Source: Mycolicibacterium malmesburyense
GTDB lineage: Bacteria; Actinomycetota; Actinomycetes; Mycobacteriales; Mycobacteriaceae
Length of the DNA stretch: 64,000 nt
NCBI RefSeq assembly: GCF_001050015.1
Contig: NZ_CVTB01000044.1
Span: 1 to 64,000, forward strand
Direction: 5' to 3'
Notes under the pieces: model-generated
Told to the model about the DNA's origin: nothing
What the model saw: the letters and a program-made list of their open reading frames with translations, nothing else
The model's database searches: none
Made by a program: the position numbers and the translations under genes
Shown here: positions 36,778 through 48,202 of the stretch, piece after piece
Numbering within the stretch: the first letter of the stretch is position 1
How the letters are laid out: every line of letters begins with the position of its first letter

Positions 36778-36834
36778 CTCTGCGCCCAGGGTGCCGATGA
36801 CCCGCCGAAACGCGCCGTGACCGCAGACTCAACG
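36772..36834. repeat. Palindromic element between DUF3515 gene and ddl
   Basis: Arms 36772-36784 (cgttgactctgcg) and 36822-36834 (cgcagactcaacg) pair over 13 positions with one mismatch, separated by 37 nt. It lies between two convergent genes and covers the DUF3515 stop codon. There is no T-run. Organisation resembles the palindrome at 12954-13022. Confidence 0.65.
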
Positions 36835-36847
36835 AAGCGGCGTGGCC

Positions 36848-37972
36848 TCAGCGCAGGCCGGTGCCCCGTTCGACCGCGGTCTGCACCATCGTGGCCAGCA
36901 GGGTCGGATAGTCGACGCCGCTGGCGGCCCACATCAGAGGGAACATCGAGATCGTGGTGAACCCCGGCATGGTGTTGAGTTCGTTGATGACGGGGCCGTC
37001 GTCGGTGAGGAAGAAGTCGACGCGGGCCAGACCCTGACAGTCGATCGCATTGAACGCCTGGATCGAGAGCCGGCGCACCGCATCGGAGACCTCGTCGTCG
37101 ACCTTGGCGGGCACGTCGAGTTCGGCGGCGTCTTCGAGGTATTTCGTCGCGAAGTCGTAAAAGCCGTCCTCGCGACCGCGCACCCCCGCGACACGGATCT
37201 CGCCGACCACGCTGGCCTCGACCCGGCCGTCGGGGAATTCGAGCACGCCGCATTCCAGTTCGCGGCCCGGGACCGCGGCCTCGACGATCACCTTCGGATC
37301 GTGCCGGCGCGCGAGTTCGATCGCCTGCGGCAACTGATCCCAGGCCGTCACCCGGCTGACACCGATCGACGACCCTCCGCGCGCGGGCTTGACGAACACC
37401 GGAAGGCCGAGCCGCTCGCGGGCCTGCAGGCTCAGGGTCTCCTGGCGGGGCCGCAGCACCTCGTGATCACCGATCGGCAATCCAGCGGCGCCCAGCAGCT
37501 TCTTGGTGAACTCCTTGTCCATTCCCACCGCGCTGGCCAGCACACCCGCGCCGACGAAGGGCACCCCCGCCAGTTCGAGCAGTCCCTGGATCGTGCCGTC
37601 TTCGCCGTACGGGCCGTGCAGGACCGGAAAGACGACGTCGACCGCCGCCAGCAACTCCCCCGCTCCCTGACCCAGCGACAGCAGCTGCCCGCGGCGGCCC
37701 GGATCGGCGGCCAGGGCCAGCTCCGTACCCGACGCGGCGGTCACCTCCGGCAGCCGGCCGTCGGTGATCGCGAGGGTGTCCGGACGCGCGTCGGTCAACA
37801 TCCACGCCCCCTCAGCGGTGATGCCGATCGCGACCACTTCGAAGCGCTGCGGATCGAGATTGCGCAGGATGCTGCCTGCGGAGACGCAGGAGATGGCGTG
37901 CTCGGAGCTGCGTCCGCCATAGACGACGGCAACCCGGATGCGTCCAGTGCCGGGGTCTTGGCGGGCAGTCAC
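36848..37972 (-). CDS. ddl: D-alanine--D-alanine ligase
   Basis: ATP-grasp ligase making the D-Ala-D-Ala terminus of peptidoglycan precursors; the target of D-cycloserine in mycobacteria. 374 aa. N-terminal [20 protein letters not shown]-binding [14 protein letters not shown] near 190. C-terminal catalytic/metal segment [23 protein letters not shown]. Intact and full length. Follows the PLP enzyme and gpsA on the same strand. Confidence 0.97.
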   Translation of the reverse strand: MTARQDPGTGRIRVAVVYGGRSSEHAISCVSAGSILRNLDPQRFEVVAIGITAEGAWMLTDARPDTLAITDGRLPEVTAASGTELALAADPGRRGQLLSLGQGAGELLAAVDVVFPVLHGPYGEDGTIQGLLELAGVPFVGAGVLASAVGMDKEFTKKLLGAAGLPIGDHEVLRPRQETLSLQARERLGLPVFVKPARGGSSIGVSRVTAWDQLPQAIELARRHDPKVIVEAAVPGRELECGVLEFPDGRVEASVVGEIRVAGVRGREDGFYDFATKYLEDAAELDVPAKVDDEVSDAVRRLSIQAFNAIDCQGLARVDFFLTDDGPVINELNTMPGFTTISMFPLMWAASGVDYPTLLATMVQTAVERGTGLR

Positions 37973-38033
37973 AACCTAGAGAGGGTACCGCCCGGTCCGT
38001 GGGCCGGCCGTCCGGCGATGCGCATCGGCGGTA

Positions 38034-39137
38034 TCAGCCCAGCGCCTGCTCGATATCGGCGACCAGGTCGTCGGTGTCCTCGATGCCGAGCGAGATGCGC
38101 GCGAACCCGTCGCTGACGTTGTCACCCCAGCGGGCGCGCCGGTCCACCGACGTGTGGATTCCTCCGAAGCTCGTCGAGGCGATCAGCAGCGCGCTGCGCT
38201 CGATAAGGGCGTGCACCGCGGCGGCGTCGGCCAACTCGACGGCGATCAGCCCGCCGAACCGTTTCATCTGCGCGCACGCGATCCGGTGCGACGGATCGTC
38301 GGGCAGTCCGGGGTAGCGCACCGCCCGCACGGCCGGGCGGGCGCGCAACGCCACGGCGAGCGCCGCCGCGTTGTGGCACTGCCGTTCGAACCGCAGCCCG
38401 GCGGTGCCCAGGCTGCGCAACAGCAGCCACGCCTCGAACGCACCGAGGACGGCACCCGAGCGCGACCGTTCGCGCGCGATCGCGTCCAACAGTTCGGGAT
38501 GTGCGGTCGCGACATACCCGGCGAGCAGGTCGCTGTGGCCGGACAGCGCCTTGGTCGCACTGGCCACGACCACGTCGGCGCCCAGCGAAAGCGGTTGCTG
38601 GCCGAAGGGTGTCGCGGTGGTGTTGTCGACGACGAGTCTCGCGCCTCGACCACGGCATTGCATCGCGAGCCGATGCAGGTCAACCACGTCCAGGCCGGGG
38701 TTCGCCGGGCTCTCGGCGAGCACGACGTCCGCGTCGGTCGACGCCGCACACATCTCGTCAGTGGTTGCGGTTACAACCGTAACACCCTGCGCGGCAAGGT
38801 ATTCCGAGGCATACTCGCGGACCTGATAGTAGCCGTCCGCGGGTACGACGAGCTTGCCGCCGGGCCTGGCCAGCACGCGCAGGACGGAGGTGATCGCGGC
38901 CATTCCGGACCCGAAGCCGAGCGCGGCCGGCGCACCCTCGAGTTGGGCGAGCGCCGACTCCAGTTGGCGCCACGTCGGATTCGAGCTCCGTCCGTAGGTG
39001 TCGGGCGAATCCGACTCGTCCGACGACAGGTGGAAGGTGCTCGCCGGAACGGGTGACGGCGCCACGGCTTGTCCCGGAACGGGTTCCGAAGCAACCGATT
39101 TCACGCTCCGGGTGGAATCGCCGTATTCACCGTCCAC
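38034..39137 (-). CDS. Cys/Met-metabolism PLP-dependent enzyme (cystathionine synthase/lyase family)
   Basis: Trans-sulfuration family enzyme, 367 aa. The PLP lysine lies in VVASATKALSGHSD (near 193). Other family motifs are YGRSSNPT near 48 and GFGSGMAAI near 74. The C-terminal part GLIAVELAD, then STSFGGIHTSVD, is typical of cystathionine beta/gamma enzymes. Reaction (synthase, lyase or O-acylhomoserine sulfhydrylase) cannot be decided from sequence. It lies between ddl and gpsA, which are adjacent in M. tuberculosis, so it is extra relative to that genome. Starts 3 nt after the gpsA stop. Confidence 0.88.
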   Translation of the reverse strand: MDGEYGDSTRSVKSVASEPVPGQAVAPSPVPASTFHLSSDESDSPDTYGRSSNPTWRQLESALAQLEGAPAALGFGSGMAAITSVLRVLARPGGKLVVPADGYYQVREYASEYLAAQGVTVVTATTDEMCAASTDADVVLAESPANPGLDVVDLHRLAMQCRGRGARLVVDNTTATPFGQQPLSLGADVVVASATKALSGHSDLLAGYVATAHPELLDAIARERSRSGAVLGAFEAWLLLRSLGTAGLRFERQCHNAAALAVALRARPAVRAVRYPGLPDDPSHRIACAQMKRFGGLIAVELADAAAVHALIERSALLIASTSFGGIHTSVDRRARWGDNVSDGFARISLGIEDTDDLVADIEQALG

Positions 39138-39140
39138 CGG

Positions 39141-40828
<1,688 letters not shown>

Positions 40829-40881
40829 ACAGTTCGACGCTCGCTGGCACGAAGCGCGTTGGATGGGGGATCATCTGAGGC

Positions 40882-43071
40882 ATGACCAAAGCCGGGATCG
40901 GAGTTCGCGACAACGACAGCGAACCGACCGCCACGAGCATCCGACCGATGCCGTCGGACTCGGGCGACTCGGCGCCGGGGGCGCCGCCCGCGGCCACGGC
41001 GCCTGCGGTCGACAACGCGCTGCCCGAAGATCGCTATCTGAACCGTGAGCTGAGTTGGCTGGACTTCAACGCCCGCGTGCTGGCATTGGCGGCCGACCCC
41101 TCGTTGCCGCTGCTGGAACGCGCGAAGTTCCTCGCGATATTCGCGTCGAACCTCGACGAGTTCTACATGGTGCGCGTTGCGGGGCTCAAGCGCCGCGACG
41201 AGATGGGGCTCTCGGTGCGGTCCGCCGACAACCTCTCACCGCGCGAACAGCTGCGTCGCATCAACGAGCGGACACAACACCTCGCGAACCGGCACGCGCA
41301 CGTGTTCCTCGACGCCGTGCGGCCCGCGCTGGCCGACGAGGGCATCGTGATCGTCACTTGGGCCGAGCTCGACGAGGCCGAACGTGCCCGGCTTTCCACC
41401 TATTTCCACGAACAGGTGTTCCCGGTGCTGACGCCGCTGGCGGTCGATCCGGCCCACCCGTTCCCGTTCGTGAGTGGGCTGAGCCTGAATTTGGCGATCA
41501 CCGTCAAACATCCCGACGACGGCGGACAGCACTTCGCCCGGGTCAAGGTGCCCGACAACGTGGAGCGCTTCGTCGAACTGGCCGTACGCGAAGGCGATGC
41601 GAAGGTCGTGCGCTTCCTGCCGATGGAGGAACTGATCGCGGCGTTCCTGCACGTGTTGTTCCCGGGGCTGGAGATCGTCGAGCATCATGCGTTCCGCATC
41701 ACGCGCAACGCCGATTTCGAGGTCGAAGAGGACCGCGACGAAGACCTGCTGCAGGCGCTCGAACGCGAACTGGCACGCCGCCGGTTCGGTTCTCCGGTCC
41801 GATTGGAAGTCTCCGATGACATGACCGAGGGCATGCTCGAGTTGCTGTTGCGCGAACTCGACGTCGCGCCGGGCGATGTCATCGAAGTGCCCGGCCTGCT
41901 CGACCTGTCCTCGCTATGGCAGATCTACGGTCTCGACCGCCCGGACCTCAAGGACCGGCCGTTCGTGCCCGCGACCCCGCCGGCGTTCGGGGAACGCGAG
42001 ACCCCCAAGAGCATCTTCTCGACGCTGCGCGACGGCGACGTACTGGTGCACCACCCGTACGACTCCTTCTCCACCACCGTGCAACGGTTCATCGAACAGG
42101 CCGCGGCCGACCCGAACGTGCTGGCGATCAAGCAGACGCTGTACCGCACCTCGGGTGACTCCCCAATCGTCAACGCGCTCATCGACGCTGCCGCCGCGGG
42201 CAAGCAGGTCGTCGCGCTGGTCGAGATCAAGGCCCGGTTCGACGAACAGGCCAACATCCAATGGGCCCGCGCACTCGAGCGTGCTGGTGTGCACGTGGTG
42301 TACGGGCTCATCGGGCTCAAGACCCACTGCAAGACGTGTCTGGTGGTGCGCCGCGAAGGTTCACTGATCCGGCGTTACTGCCATATCGGCACCGGCAATT
42401 ACAATCCGAAAACCGCGCGGTTGTACGAAGACATCGGGCTGTTGACCGCCGCGCCCGACATCGGCGCCGACCTCACCGACCTGTTCAACTCGCTGACGGG
42501 ATACTCGCGCAAGGACTCTTACCGCAACCTGTTGGTCGCGCCGCAGGGAGTCCGCAGGGGCATCATCGAGCGCATCGAACGCGAGATCGTCGCCACCCGC
42601 GACGGCGCCGAGGGCCAGATCAGGCTGAAAGCCAACGCGTTGGTCGACGAGCAGGTCATCGACGCGCTCTATCGCGGGTCGCAGGCCGGCGTGCGAGTGG
42701 AGGTGGTGGTTCGGGGCATCTGCGCGCTACGCCCTCAAGCGCCCGGGTATTCGGACAACATCGTCGTCCGTTCCATCCTCGGCCGGTTCCTCGAACATTC
42801 GCGGATCATCCACTTCGGCGGTATCGACGAATACTGGATCGGCAGCGCCGACATGATGCACCGCAATCTCGACCGGCGCGTCGAAGTGATGGCCGAAGTC
42901 AAGGATCCACGGCTGAAGGCGCAGTTGCACGACGTCTTCGAGTCGGCGATGGATCCGGCGACCCGGTGTTGGGAGTTGGGCATCGACGGTAAGTGGACGG
43001 CCTCACCGAAGGAGGGTGAGACGGTTCGCGACCATCAGGTCTCGTTGATGGAGCGCCACCGGCAGCCATGA
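40882..43071 (+). CDS. ppk: Polyphosphate kinase 1
   Basis: Reversibly polymerises the gamma-phosphate of ATP into polyphosphate. 729 aa. The variable 45-residue N-terminus is followed by [15 protein letters not shown]. The autophosphorylated histidine lies in [23 protein letters not shown] near 496. A second conserved His lies in [22 protein letters not shown]. Full length. mutT1 lies 78 nt downstream on the same strand. Confidence 0.97.
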   Translation: MTKAGIGVRDNDSEPTATSIRPMPSDSGDSAPGAPPAATAPAVDNALPEDRYLNRELSWLDFNARVLALAADPSLPLLERAKFLAIFASNLDEFYMVRVAGLKRRDEMGLSVRSADNLSPREQLRRINERTQHLANRHAHVFLDAVRPALADEGIVIVTWAELDEAERARLSTYFHEQVFPVLTPLAVDPAHPFPFVSGLSLNLAITVKHPDDGGQHFARVKVPDNVERFVELAVREGDAKVVRFLPMEELIAAFLHVLFPGLEIVEHHAFRITRNADFEVEEDRDEDLLQALERELARRRFGSPVRLEVSDDMTEGMLELLLRELDVAPGDVIEVPGLLDLSSLWQIYGLDRPDLKDRPFVPATPPAFGERETPKSIFSTLRDGDVLVHHPYDSFSTTVQRFIEQAAADPNVLAIKQTLYRTSGDSPIVNALIDAAAAGKQVVALVEIKARFDEQANIQWARALERAGVHVVYGLIGLKTHCKTCLVVRREGSLIRRYCHIGTGNYNPKTARLYEDIGLLTAAPDIGADLTDLFNSLTGYSRKDSYRNLLVAPQGVRRGIIERIEREIVATRDGAEGQIRLKANALVDEQVIDALYRGSQAGVRVEVVVRGICALRPQAPGYSDNIVVRSILGRFLEHSRIIHFGGIDEYWIGSADMMHRNLDRRVEVMAEVKDPRLKAQLHDVFESAMDPATRCWELGIDGKWTASPKEGETVRDHQVSLMERHRQP

Positions 43072-43149
43072 CGGACCTTCTCATCGTCGCAGACAGTACG
43101 AATCGTCGTCGTGGCCCGGGCGTGGCCGGAATGATCTGCAGGAGTTGAG

Positions 43150-44073
43150 GTGCCGAAGCGGACATCCGAGACCGACCCCGAGACGAAGACGATCCTCGCC
43201 GCAGGCGCGGTGTTGTGGCGGCCGAACGGTCACCCCGACGCGCCGGAGGTCGCGCTGATCCACCGCCCCCGTTACGACGACTGGTCGCTGCCGAAGGGGA
43301 AGGTCGACCCCGGCGAGACCGAGCCCGTCACCGCGGTGCGCGAGACATGCGAAGAGACCGGGTACACCGCGCATCTCGGTCGGCGGCTGGCGTCGGTGAG
43401 CTATCCCGTCGAGGAGGGTGAGAAGAAGGTGCGCTACTGGGCTGCGCGCCAGATCCGCGGCGAGTTCCACCCCAACGACGAGGTCGACGAGCTCAAGTGG
43501 TTACCCCTCCCGGCGGCGATCAAACAGGTGGATTATCCGCAGGATCGAAAGGTACTGCGCCGCTTCGCGAAGTATCCGGCCGACACCAAGACCGTGTTGA
43601 TCGTGCGCCACGGCACCGCCGGCAGCAAGTCACGGTTCAAGGGCGACGACCGCGAACGACCGTTGGACAAGAACGGCCGTGCACAGGCGGAGTCTTTGGT
43701 CGGCGTGTTGCTCGCGTTCGGCGCCGACCGTCTGTTCGCCGCCGACCGGGTGCGTTGCGTCTCGACGTTGGAACCGTTGGCCGAAGAGCTCGGGACGACG
43801 ATCCTGCGGGACGAACTGTTGACCGAAGAGGCCTACGCCGAGGATCGCAAGGCGGCGCGGCATCGCTTCCTCGAGATCGCCGACACGCCAGGCACGCCCG
43901 TGATCTGTACCCAGGGGAAGGTGATCCCCGGCCTGATCGAATGGTGGTGCGAGCGCGACGGCGTACGTCCCGACAAGTCGCGCAATCGCAAGGGAAGCAC
44001 CTGGGTGCTGTCGCTTCACAACGGCCGGCTGATCGCGGCGGACCATATGGGCAGCCCGCTCGCGGTCAAATGA
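43150..44073 (+). CDS. mutT1: MutT1: Nudix hydrolase fused to histidine phosphatase
   Basis: 307-aa two-domain sanitising enzyme. The N-terminal Nudix box spans about 50-72 ([23 protein letters not shown] split over the domain). The C-terminal phosphoglycerate-mutase-like domain starts near 150 with LIVRHGTAG. In mycobacteria MutT1 converts 8-oxo-dGTP and 8-oxo-GTP and hydrolyses diadenosine polyphosphates. GTG start with GGAG 7 nt upstream. Convergent with hupB; a strong hairpin lies between. Confidence 0.96.
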   Translation: MPKRTSETDPETKTILAAGAVLWRPNGHPDAPEVALIHRPRYDDWSLPKGKVDPGETEPVTAVRETCEETGYTAHLGRRLASVSYPVEEGEKKVRYWAARQIRGEFHPNDEVDELKWLPLPAAIKQVDYPQDRKVLRRFAKYPADTKTVLIVRHGTAGSKSRFKGDDRERPLDKNGRAQAESLVGVLLAFGADRLFAADRVRCVSTLEPLAEELGTTILRDELLTEEAYAEDRKAARHRFLEIADTPGTPVICTQGKVIPGLIEWWCERDGVRPDKSRNRKGSTWVLSLHNGRLIAADHMGSPLAVK

Positions 44074-44157
44074 CGCCCGCGGGTTGAATACAAAATTCGG
44101 ACCGGCTCACGCCCGGAAAGATTGAGCCCTAGATGTTTTGGGTGGCCCCAAACACGA

Positions 44158-44190
44158 ACACGCCGTGGGTCACGGAGACCCACGGCGTGT
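44158..44190. terminator. Bidirectional terminator hairpin between mutT1 and hupB
   Basis: Perfect 14-bp stem: 44158-44171 (acacgccgtgggtc) pairs with 44177-44190, loop of five bases. It lies 10 nt past the hupB stop and 84 nt past the mutT1 stop, between convergent genes. No long T-run, as is common for mycobacterial terminators. Confidence 0.8.
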
Positions 44191-44200
44191 CCGGTTGAAA

Positions 44201-44821
44201 CTACTTGCGGCCGCGCTTGGCCGGCGCCTTGCGGGCCGGAGCCTTCTTCGCGGTCTTCTTGGCCGCCGTCCGCTTGGTCGCGGCCTTCTTGGCCGGGGCC
44301 TTCTTGGCGGCCGACTTCTTGGCCGGAGCCTTCTTCGCGGTCTTCTTGGCCGCCGTCCGCTTGGTCGCGGCCTTCTTGGCCGGGGCCTTCTTCGCGGCCG
44401 TCTTCTTGGCTGCCGTCCGCTTGGTCGCGGCCTTCTTGGCCGGGGCCTTCTTCGCGGCCTTCTTCGCGGTCTTCTTGGCCGCCTTGCGGGCACCTCCCGC
44501 CGTTGCGCCTCTCTTCACTGCTGGTCCTTCCGCCGGGAGGCGCTGTGCGCCAGAGACAACCGCTTTGAACTGAGCGCCGGGCCGGAAGGCCGGCACGGAC
44601 GTGGGCTTGACTTTCACGGTCTCGCCGGTGCGCGGGTTACGCGCGACGCGGGCGGCGCGGCGGCGCTGTTCGAAAACGCCGAAGCCGGTAATGGTGACGC
44701 TGTCACCCTTGTGAACCGCACGCACGATGGTGTCAACGACGTTCTCCACCGCGTCGGTCGCCGTCCGGCGATCGGTATTGAGCTTCGTCGTAAGTACGTC
44801 GATGAGCTCTGCTTTGTTCAT
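44201..44821 (-). CDS. hupB: Nucleoid-associated protein HupB (HU with histone-like tail)
   Basis: 206 aa. The N-terminal HU domain (1-90: [36 protein letters not shown]) bends and compacts DNA. The C-terminal half is a mycobacterial histone H1-like tail of [22 protein letters not shown] repeats that neutralises DNA, and is a site of acetylation and methylation in mycobacteria. GGAGG ribosome site at 44828-44832. Also implicated in iron homeostasis (family knowledge). Confidence 0.98.
   Translation of the reverse strand: MNKAELIDVLTTKLNTDRRTATDAVENVVDTIVRAVHKGDSVTITGFGVFEQRRRAARVARNPRTGETVKVKPTSVPAFRPGAQFKAVVSGAQRLPAEGPAVKRGATAGGARKAAKKTAKKAAKKAPAKKAATKRTAAKKTAAKKAPAKKAATKRTAAKKTAKKAPAKKSAAKKAPAKKAATKRTAAKKTAKKAPARKAPAKRGRK
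44230..44480. repeat. Imperfect 60-nt repeats coding the HupB tail
   Basis: Near-identical units of about 60 nt (gccgtccgcttggtcgcgg shared core) occur three times with shorter partial units between. They encode the Lys/Ala-rich tail. Such repeats can gain or lose units, so the tail length probably varies between strains. They are coding and contain no spacers, so this is not a CRISPR array. Confidence 0.75.
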
Positions 44822-44869
44822 GCATAACCTCCGAGAAACCAGTGGCCCTCTTTGGACCGACTAGAGGAC

Positions 44870-44899
44870 ACGGTAAACCCAATCCCCATTGGTTTCCAA
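44870..44899 (-). promoter_or_regulatory. Candidate hupB promoter
   Basis: On the minus strand: TTGGAA (44894-44899), 18-nt spacer, TACCGT (44870-44875), about 50 nt upstream of the hupB ATG. It lies in the 191-nt gap between leuD and hupB. Predicted from sequence only. Confidence 0.4.
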
Positions 44900-45012
44900 G
44901 AGCCACGCGCAGTTTCAGGCGAAGCCAGCGAACTTTCTTGCCCCCCTTGACCTCCAGAGGGGGCCCCGAAGAACGGGGTTCAGAGGCGGTGATTTCGGCT
45001 CACCGGAGGCCT

Positions 45013-45609
45013 TTATCCGGTGGGCAGAGTCCGCGGTTTCCAGTCCGGCCTACGGGCTTCATAAGCCTCGATATCATCACATTTACGCAGCGTAAGGCCT
45101 ATATCGTCGAGCCCGGAGAGCAATCGCCAGGCCGTATAGTCGTCAATTCTGAACGGCACCATGACCGTTCCGGCGGTGATGGTCCGATCTTGAAGATTCA
45201 CAGTGATTTCCAGGCCTGGCTGCTCCTCGATGAGCTTCCATAAGATTTCCACATCATCTTGCGGAATTTCGGCCGCCAGAAGCCCGGCCTTGCCCGCATT
45301 GCCCCGAAAGATGTCGGCGAAGCGGGACGAGATGACGACCCGAAAGCCGTAATCCATGAGCGCCCACACGGCATGTTCACGTGACGATCCGGTGCCGAAA
45401 TCGGGGCCGGCGACCAAAACCGAACCTTTGTCGAATGGGGTCAGGTTTAATACGAACGACGGATCATTGCGCCAGGCGGCGAACAAGCCGTCCTCGAAAC
45501 CCGTTCGTGTAACTCGCTTAAGGTAGACCGCCGGGATGATCTGGTCGGTGTCGACATTGGACCGGCGCAGTGGGACGCCGATGCCGGTGTGGGTGTGGAA
45601 AGCCTGCAT
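45013..45609 (-). CDS. leuD: 3-isopropylmalate dehydratase small subunit
   Basis: Small subunit of isopropylmalate isomerase, leucine pathway. 198 aa. [33 protein letters not shown] and the loop [15 protein letters not shown] are diagnostic. It lies 15 nt after leuC, same operon. Oddity: the gene and the following gap are much less GC-rich than leuC (about 50-55 % in slices I counted, against about 68 %) and use A/T-ending codons. The protein itself looks like an ordinary mycobacterial LeuD. Confidence 0.97.
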   Translation of the reverse strand: MQAFHTHTGIGVPLRRSNVDTDQIIPAVYLKRVTRTGFEDGLFAAWRNDPSFVLNLTPFDKGSVLVAGPDFGTGSSREHAVWALMDYGFRVVISSRFADIFRGNAGKAGLLAAEIPQDDVEILWKLIEEQPGLEITVNLQDRTITAGTVMVPFRIDDYTAWRLLSGLDDIGLTLRKCDDIEAYEARRPDWKPRTLPTG

Positions 45610-45624
45610 GACTTCTGCTCCTAA

Positions 45625-47076
45625 TCAGTCGGTCAGGTCCGCGGGCGAGGACAGCGTGCCGCGCACCGCGGTGGCCGCCGCGACCGCAGGCGACACCAAA
45701 TGGGTACGGCCGCCCTTGCCTTGCCTGCCCTCGAAGTTGCGGTTGGAGGTCGACGCGCACCGTTGACCCGGAGACAGTTGGTCGGGGTTCATACCGAGGC
45801 ACATCGAGCAGCCCGCCTGCCGCCACTCCGCGCCGGCGGCGGTGAATATCTCGCCCAGGCCTTCGGATTCGGCCTGCAGCCGCACGCGCATCGAACCGGG
45901 CACCACCAGCACGCGCACCCCGTCGGCGACCTTGCGGCCGCGCAGCACATCTGCCACCACCCGCAGATCCTCGATGCGGCCGTTGGTGCACGAGCCGACG
46001 AAGACGGTGTCGACGGCGATGTCGCGCATCGCCGTCCCGGGCCGAAGGTCCATATAGGTCAACGCCTTTTCGGCCGCCTGACGGTCCCCCTCATCGAACA
46101 TCAGTTCCGGATCGGGAACCGAATCCGACAGCGGAACACCTTGGCCGGGGTTGGTTCCCCAGGTGACGAAGGGGCTCAGCGTCGAGGCGTCGATGTAGAC
46201 CTCGGTGTCGAATTCGGCGCCCTCGTCGGTGCGGAGGCGGCGCCATGCGGCGACGGCTTCGTCCCACTGCGCGCCTTGCGGAGCGTGCGGCCGGCCGCGC
46301 AGGAATTCGAAAGTGGTGTCGTCGGGCGCGACCATGCCGGCCCGGGCGCCGGCCTCGATGCTCATGTTGCAGATCGTCATCCGGCCCTCCATCGACAGCG
46401 ATTCGATGGCGCTGCCGCGGTATTCGATGACGTGTCCCTGCCCGCCGCCGGTGCCGATCTTGGCGATCACGGCGAGGATGATGTCCTTCGCGCTGACCCC
46501 GTCGGGCAGTTCGCCGTCGACGTTGACTGCCATCGTCTTGAACGGGCGCAGCGGCAGTGTCTGCGTCGCGAGCACGTGCTCGACCTCCGATGTGCCGATC
46601 CCCATCGCGAGTGCGCCGAACGCACCATGCGTGGAGGTATGGCTGTCGCCGCACACGACGGTCATACCGGGCTGCGTCAAACCGAGCTGCGGTCCGATGA
46701 TGTGCACGATGCCTTGTTCGGCGTCGCCCATCGGGTGAAGCCGGATGCCGAACTCTTCGCAGTTGCGGCGAAGGGTCTCCACCTGTGTGCGCGACACGGG
46801 GTCCGCGATCGGCTTGTCGATGTCGATCGTCGGCACGTTGTGGTCCTCGGTGGCGATCGTCAGGTCCGGCCGACGCACCGGACGCCCCGCCAATCGCAGA
46901 CCGTCGAACGCCTGGGGGCTGGTCACCTCGTGCACGAGGTGCAAGTCGATGTAGATCAGATCGGGTTCCCGCGCAGCGCCCTCGCCGCCGCCCTCGGCGA
47001 CGACGTGGTCGGCCCACACCTTCTCGGCCATCGTGCGCGGCTTGTCGATGGACTCGCTCGAAACATCAGTCGACAT
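45625..47076 (-). CDS. leuC: 3-isopropylmalate dehydratase large subunit
   Basis: Aconitase-family large subunit of isopropylmalate isomerase. 483 aa. 4Fe-4S ligands are seen as Cys in [13 protein letters not shown] and the pair in [28 protein letters not shown] is conserved. ATG at 47076; divergent from an IclR-type regulator with only 38 nt between the starts, where a palindrome lies. Leucine-responsive control by that regulator is likely. Confidence 0.98.
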   Translation of the reverse strand: MSTDVSSESIDKPRTMAEKVWADHVVAEGGGEGAAREPDLIYIDLHLVHEVTSPQAFDGLRLAGRPVRRPDLTIATEDHNVPTIDIDKPIADPVSRTQVETLRRNCEEFGIRLHPMGDAEQGIVHIIGPQLGLTQPGMTVVCGDSHTSTHGAFGALAMGIGTSEVEHVLATQTLPLRPFKTMAVNVDGELPDGVSAKDIILAVIAKIGTGGGQGHVIEYRGSAIESLSMEGRMTICNMSIEAGARAGMVAPDDTTFEFLRGRPHAPQGAQWDEAVAAWRRLRTDEGAEFDTEVYIDASTLSPFVTWGTNPGQGVPLSDSVPDPELMFDEGDRQAAEKALTYMDLRPGTAMRDIAVDTVFVGSCTNGRIEDLRVVADVLRGRKVADGVRVLVVPGSMRVRLQAESEGLGEIFTAAGAEWRQAGCSMCLGMNPDQLSPGQRCASTSNRNFEGRQGKGGRTHLVSPAVAAATAVRGTLSSPADLTD

Positions 47077-47077
47077 C

Positions 47078-47108
47078 TTGACTATCTCACAATCTGGGAC
47101 GCTAATAT
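47078..47108 (+). promoter_or_regulatory. leuC/iclR divergent promoter with operator-like palindrome
   Basis: For the regulator gene: TTGACT (47078-47083), 19-nt spacer, TAATAT (47103-47108). The A of its ATG (47115) lies 7 nt after the -10 and there is no ribosome site, which fits a leaderless transcript. A 15-nt imperfect palindrome (TCnCAnAnTnTGnGA) at 47085-47099 lies between -35 and -10 and 9 nt from the leuC start, a good position for an IclR/LtbR operator acting on both genes. Confidence 0.6.
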
Positions 47109-47114
47109 CTCTCT

Positions 47115-47816
47115 ATGAGACAGGATAGCGGCATCGGCGTGTTGGACAAAGCCGTGGGCGTGCTGCACGCGGTCGCCGACTCGCCCTGCGGGCTGGCCGA
47201 ACTGTGCGAGCGCACGGGGCTGCCCCGCGCCACCGCGCACCGGCTTGCCGCAGGCCTGGAAACCCACCGCCTGCTGACCCGCAACGGTGACGGCCGATGG
47301 CGGCTCGGTCCGGGACTGACCGAATTGGCCGGGCAGGTCAACGATCCGCTTGTGGCGGCCGGTGCGGTTGTGCTGCCCCGCCTGCGCGAGATCACCGGTG
47401 AAAGCGTGCAGCTCTACCGCCGAGAGGGAACCTCGCGGATCTGTGTGGCGGCGCTGGAACCGCCTGCCGGGCTGCGCGATACCGTGCCGGTCGGCACCCG
47501 GTTGCCGATGACCGCCGGATCGGGCGCGAAGGTTCTGCTGGCGTACGCCGATGCGGCCACGCAGCAGGCCGTGCTCCCGACGGCGAAGTTCAGCGAGCGC
47601 ACGCTCGCCGAGGTCCGCAAGCGCGGCTGGGCGCAGAGCGCGGCCGAACGCGAGCCGGGTGTGGCGAGTGTCTCGGCGCCGGTGCGTGACGGTCGCGGCG
47701 ATGTGCTCGCGGCGATCTCGGTGTCGGGGCCGATCGACCGGATGGGCCGGCGCCCGGGTGCGCGGTGGGCCGCCGATCTGTTGGCCGCCGCCGAGGCGTT
47801 GGCCCGTCGACTGTAA
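47115..47816 (+). CDS. IclR-family regulator of leucine genes (LtbR/NdgR-like)
   Basis: 233-aa IclR regulator, matching Rv2989 and the corynebacterial LtbR that represses leuCD and trp genes. The N-terminal winged helix-turn-helix (about 7-65: GVLDKAVGVLHAVAD, then GLPRATAHRLAAGLETH) is followed by the effector domain (SGAKVLLAYADAA). It lies divergently beside leuC with a shared operator-like palindrome. Probably leaderless. The stop codon overlaps the T-run of the convergent tRNA-Glu terminator. Confidence 0.92.
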   Translation: MRQDSGIGVLDKAVGVLHAVADSPCGLAELCERTGLPRATAHRLAAGLETHRLLTRNGDGRWRLGPGLTELAGQVNDPLVAAGAVVLPRLREITGESVQLYRREGTSRICVAALEPPAGLRDTVPVGTRLPMTAGSGAKVLLAYADAATQQAVLPTAKFSERTLAEVRKRGWAQSAAEREPGVASVSAPVRDGRGDVLAAISVSGPIDRMGRRPGARWAADLLAAAEALARRL

Positions 47817-47840
47817 AAAAGCGCCCGCAGAAGGGGCGCT
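47815..47840 (-). terminator. Intrinsic terminator of the tRNA-Gln/tRNA-Glu transcript
   Basis: On the minus strand: a 7-bp stem (47834-47840 with 47820-47826), 7-nt loop, then six T (47815-47820). It lies 36 nt downstream of tRNA-Glu. The T-run coincides with the stop codon of the convergent IclR gene. Confidence 0.85.
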
Positions 47841-47875
47841 GGTAAAGGTGCGCGGTTCGCGCCGTGCGAATTTTG

Positions 47876-47948
47876 TACCCCCGATGGGATTCGAACCCAC
47901 GCTACCGCCGTGAGAGGGCGGCGTCCTAGGCCGCTAGACGACGGGGGC
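47876..47948 (-). tRNA. tRNA-Glu (anticodon CTC)
   Basis: 73 nt. Acceptor stem GCCCCCG pairs with CGGGGGT (G-U at the end). D arm contains TAGCGG. Anticodon stem CCGCC/GGCGG with loop CTCTCAC gives anticodon CTC. T loop TTCGAAT. CCA is not encoded. It lies 65 nt downstream of tRNA-Gln, probably one transcript. The same pair precedes gltX in M. tuberculosis. Confidence 0.96.
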
Positions 47949-48013
47949 CAGAACTGGTTTCCGGATGGCCAGCATATCTCAGCGAGATTTGTCGGCCTAA
48001 TCACGGTCGTTGG

Positions 48014-48085
48014 CTGGGGTACCAGGACTCGAACCTAGAATGGCTGAACCAGAATCAGCTGTGTTGCCAATTACACCATACCCCA
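48014..48085 (-). tRNA. tRNA-Gln (anticodon CTG)
   Basis: 72 nt plus an encoded CCA (48011-48013). Acceptor TGGGGTA/TACCCCA. Anticodon stem GCTGA/TCAGC with loop TTCTGGT gives CTG. T loop TTCGAGT. Mycobacteria charge this tRNA through GltX and the GatCAB amidotransferase; GltX is encoded next to it. Confidence 0.96.
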
Positions 48086-48202
48086 TAGGCTTTCCGTAAC
48101 CGCAGGTCACGGACTTTTTCGGTCCTCTCGCTCAACGGGCGGAACCCGTCGCTCGTAGTAGCGGACCGACGTGCAGACTACCAAAGATTTTCAACGCGCT
48201 TT

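Noticed and set aside
44230..44480. CRISPR-like regular repeats
   Set aside because: The repeats are in-frame coding units of the HupB tail, are not separated by unique spacers, and no cas genes are present.
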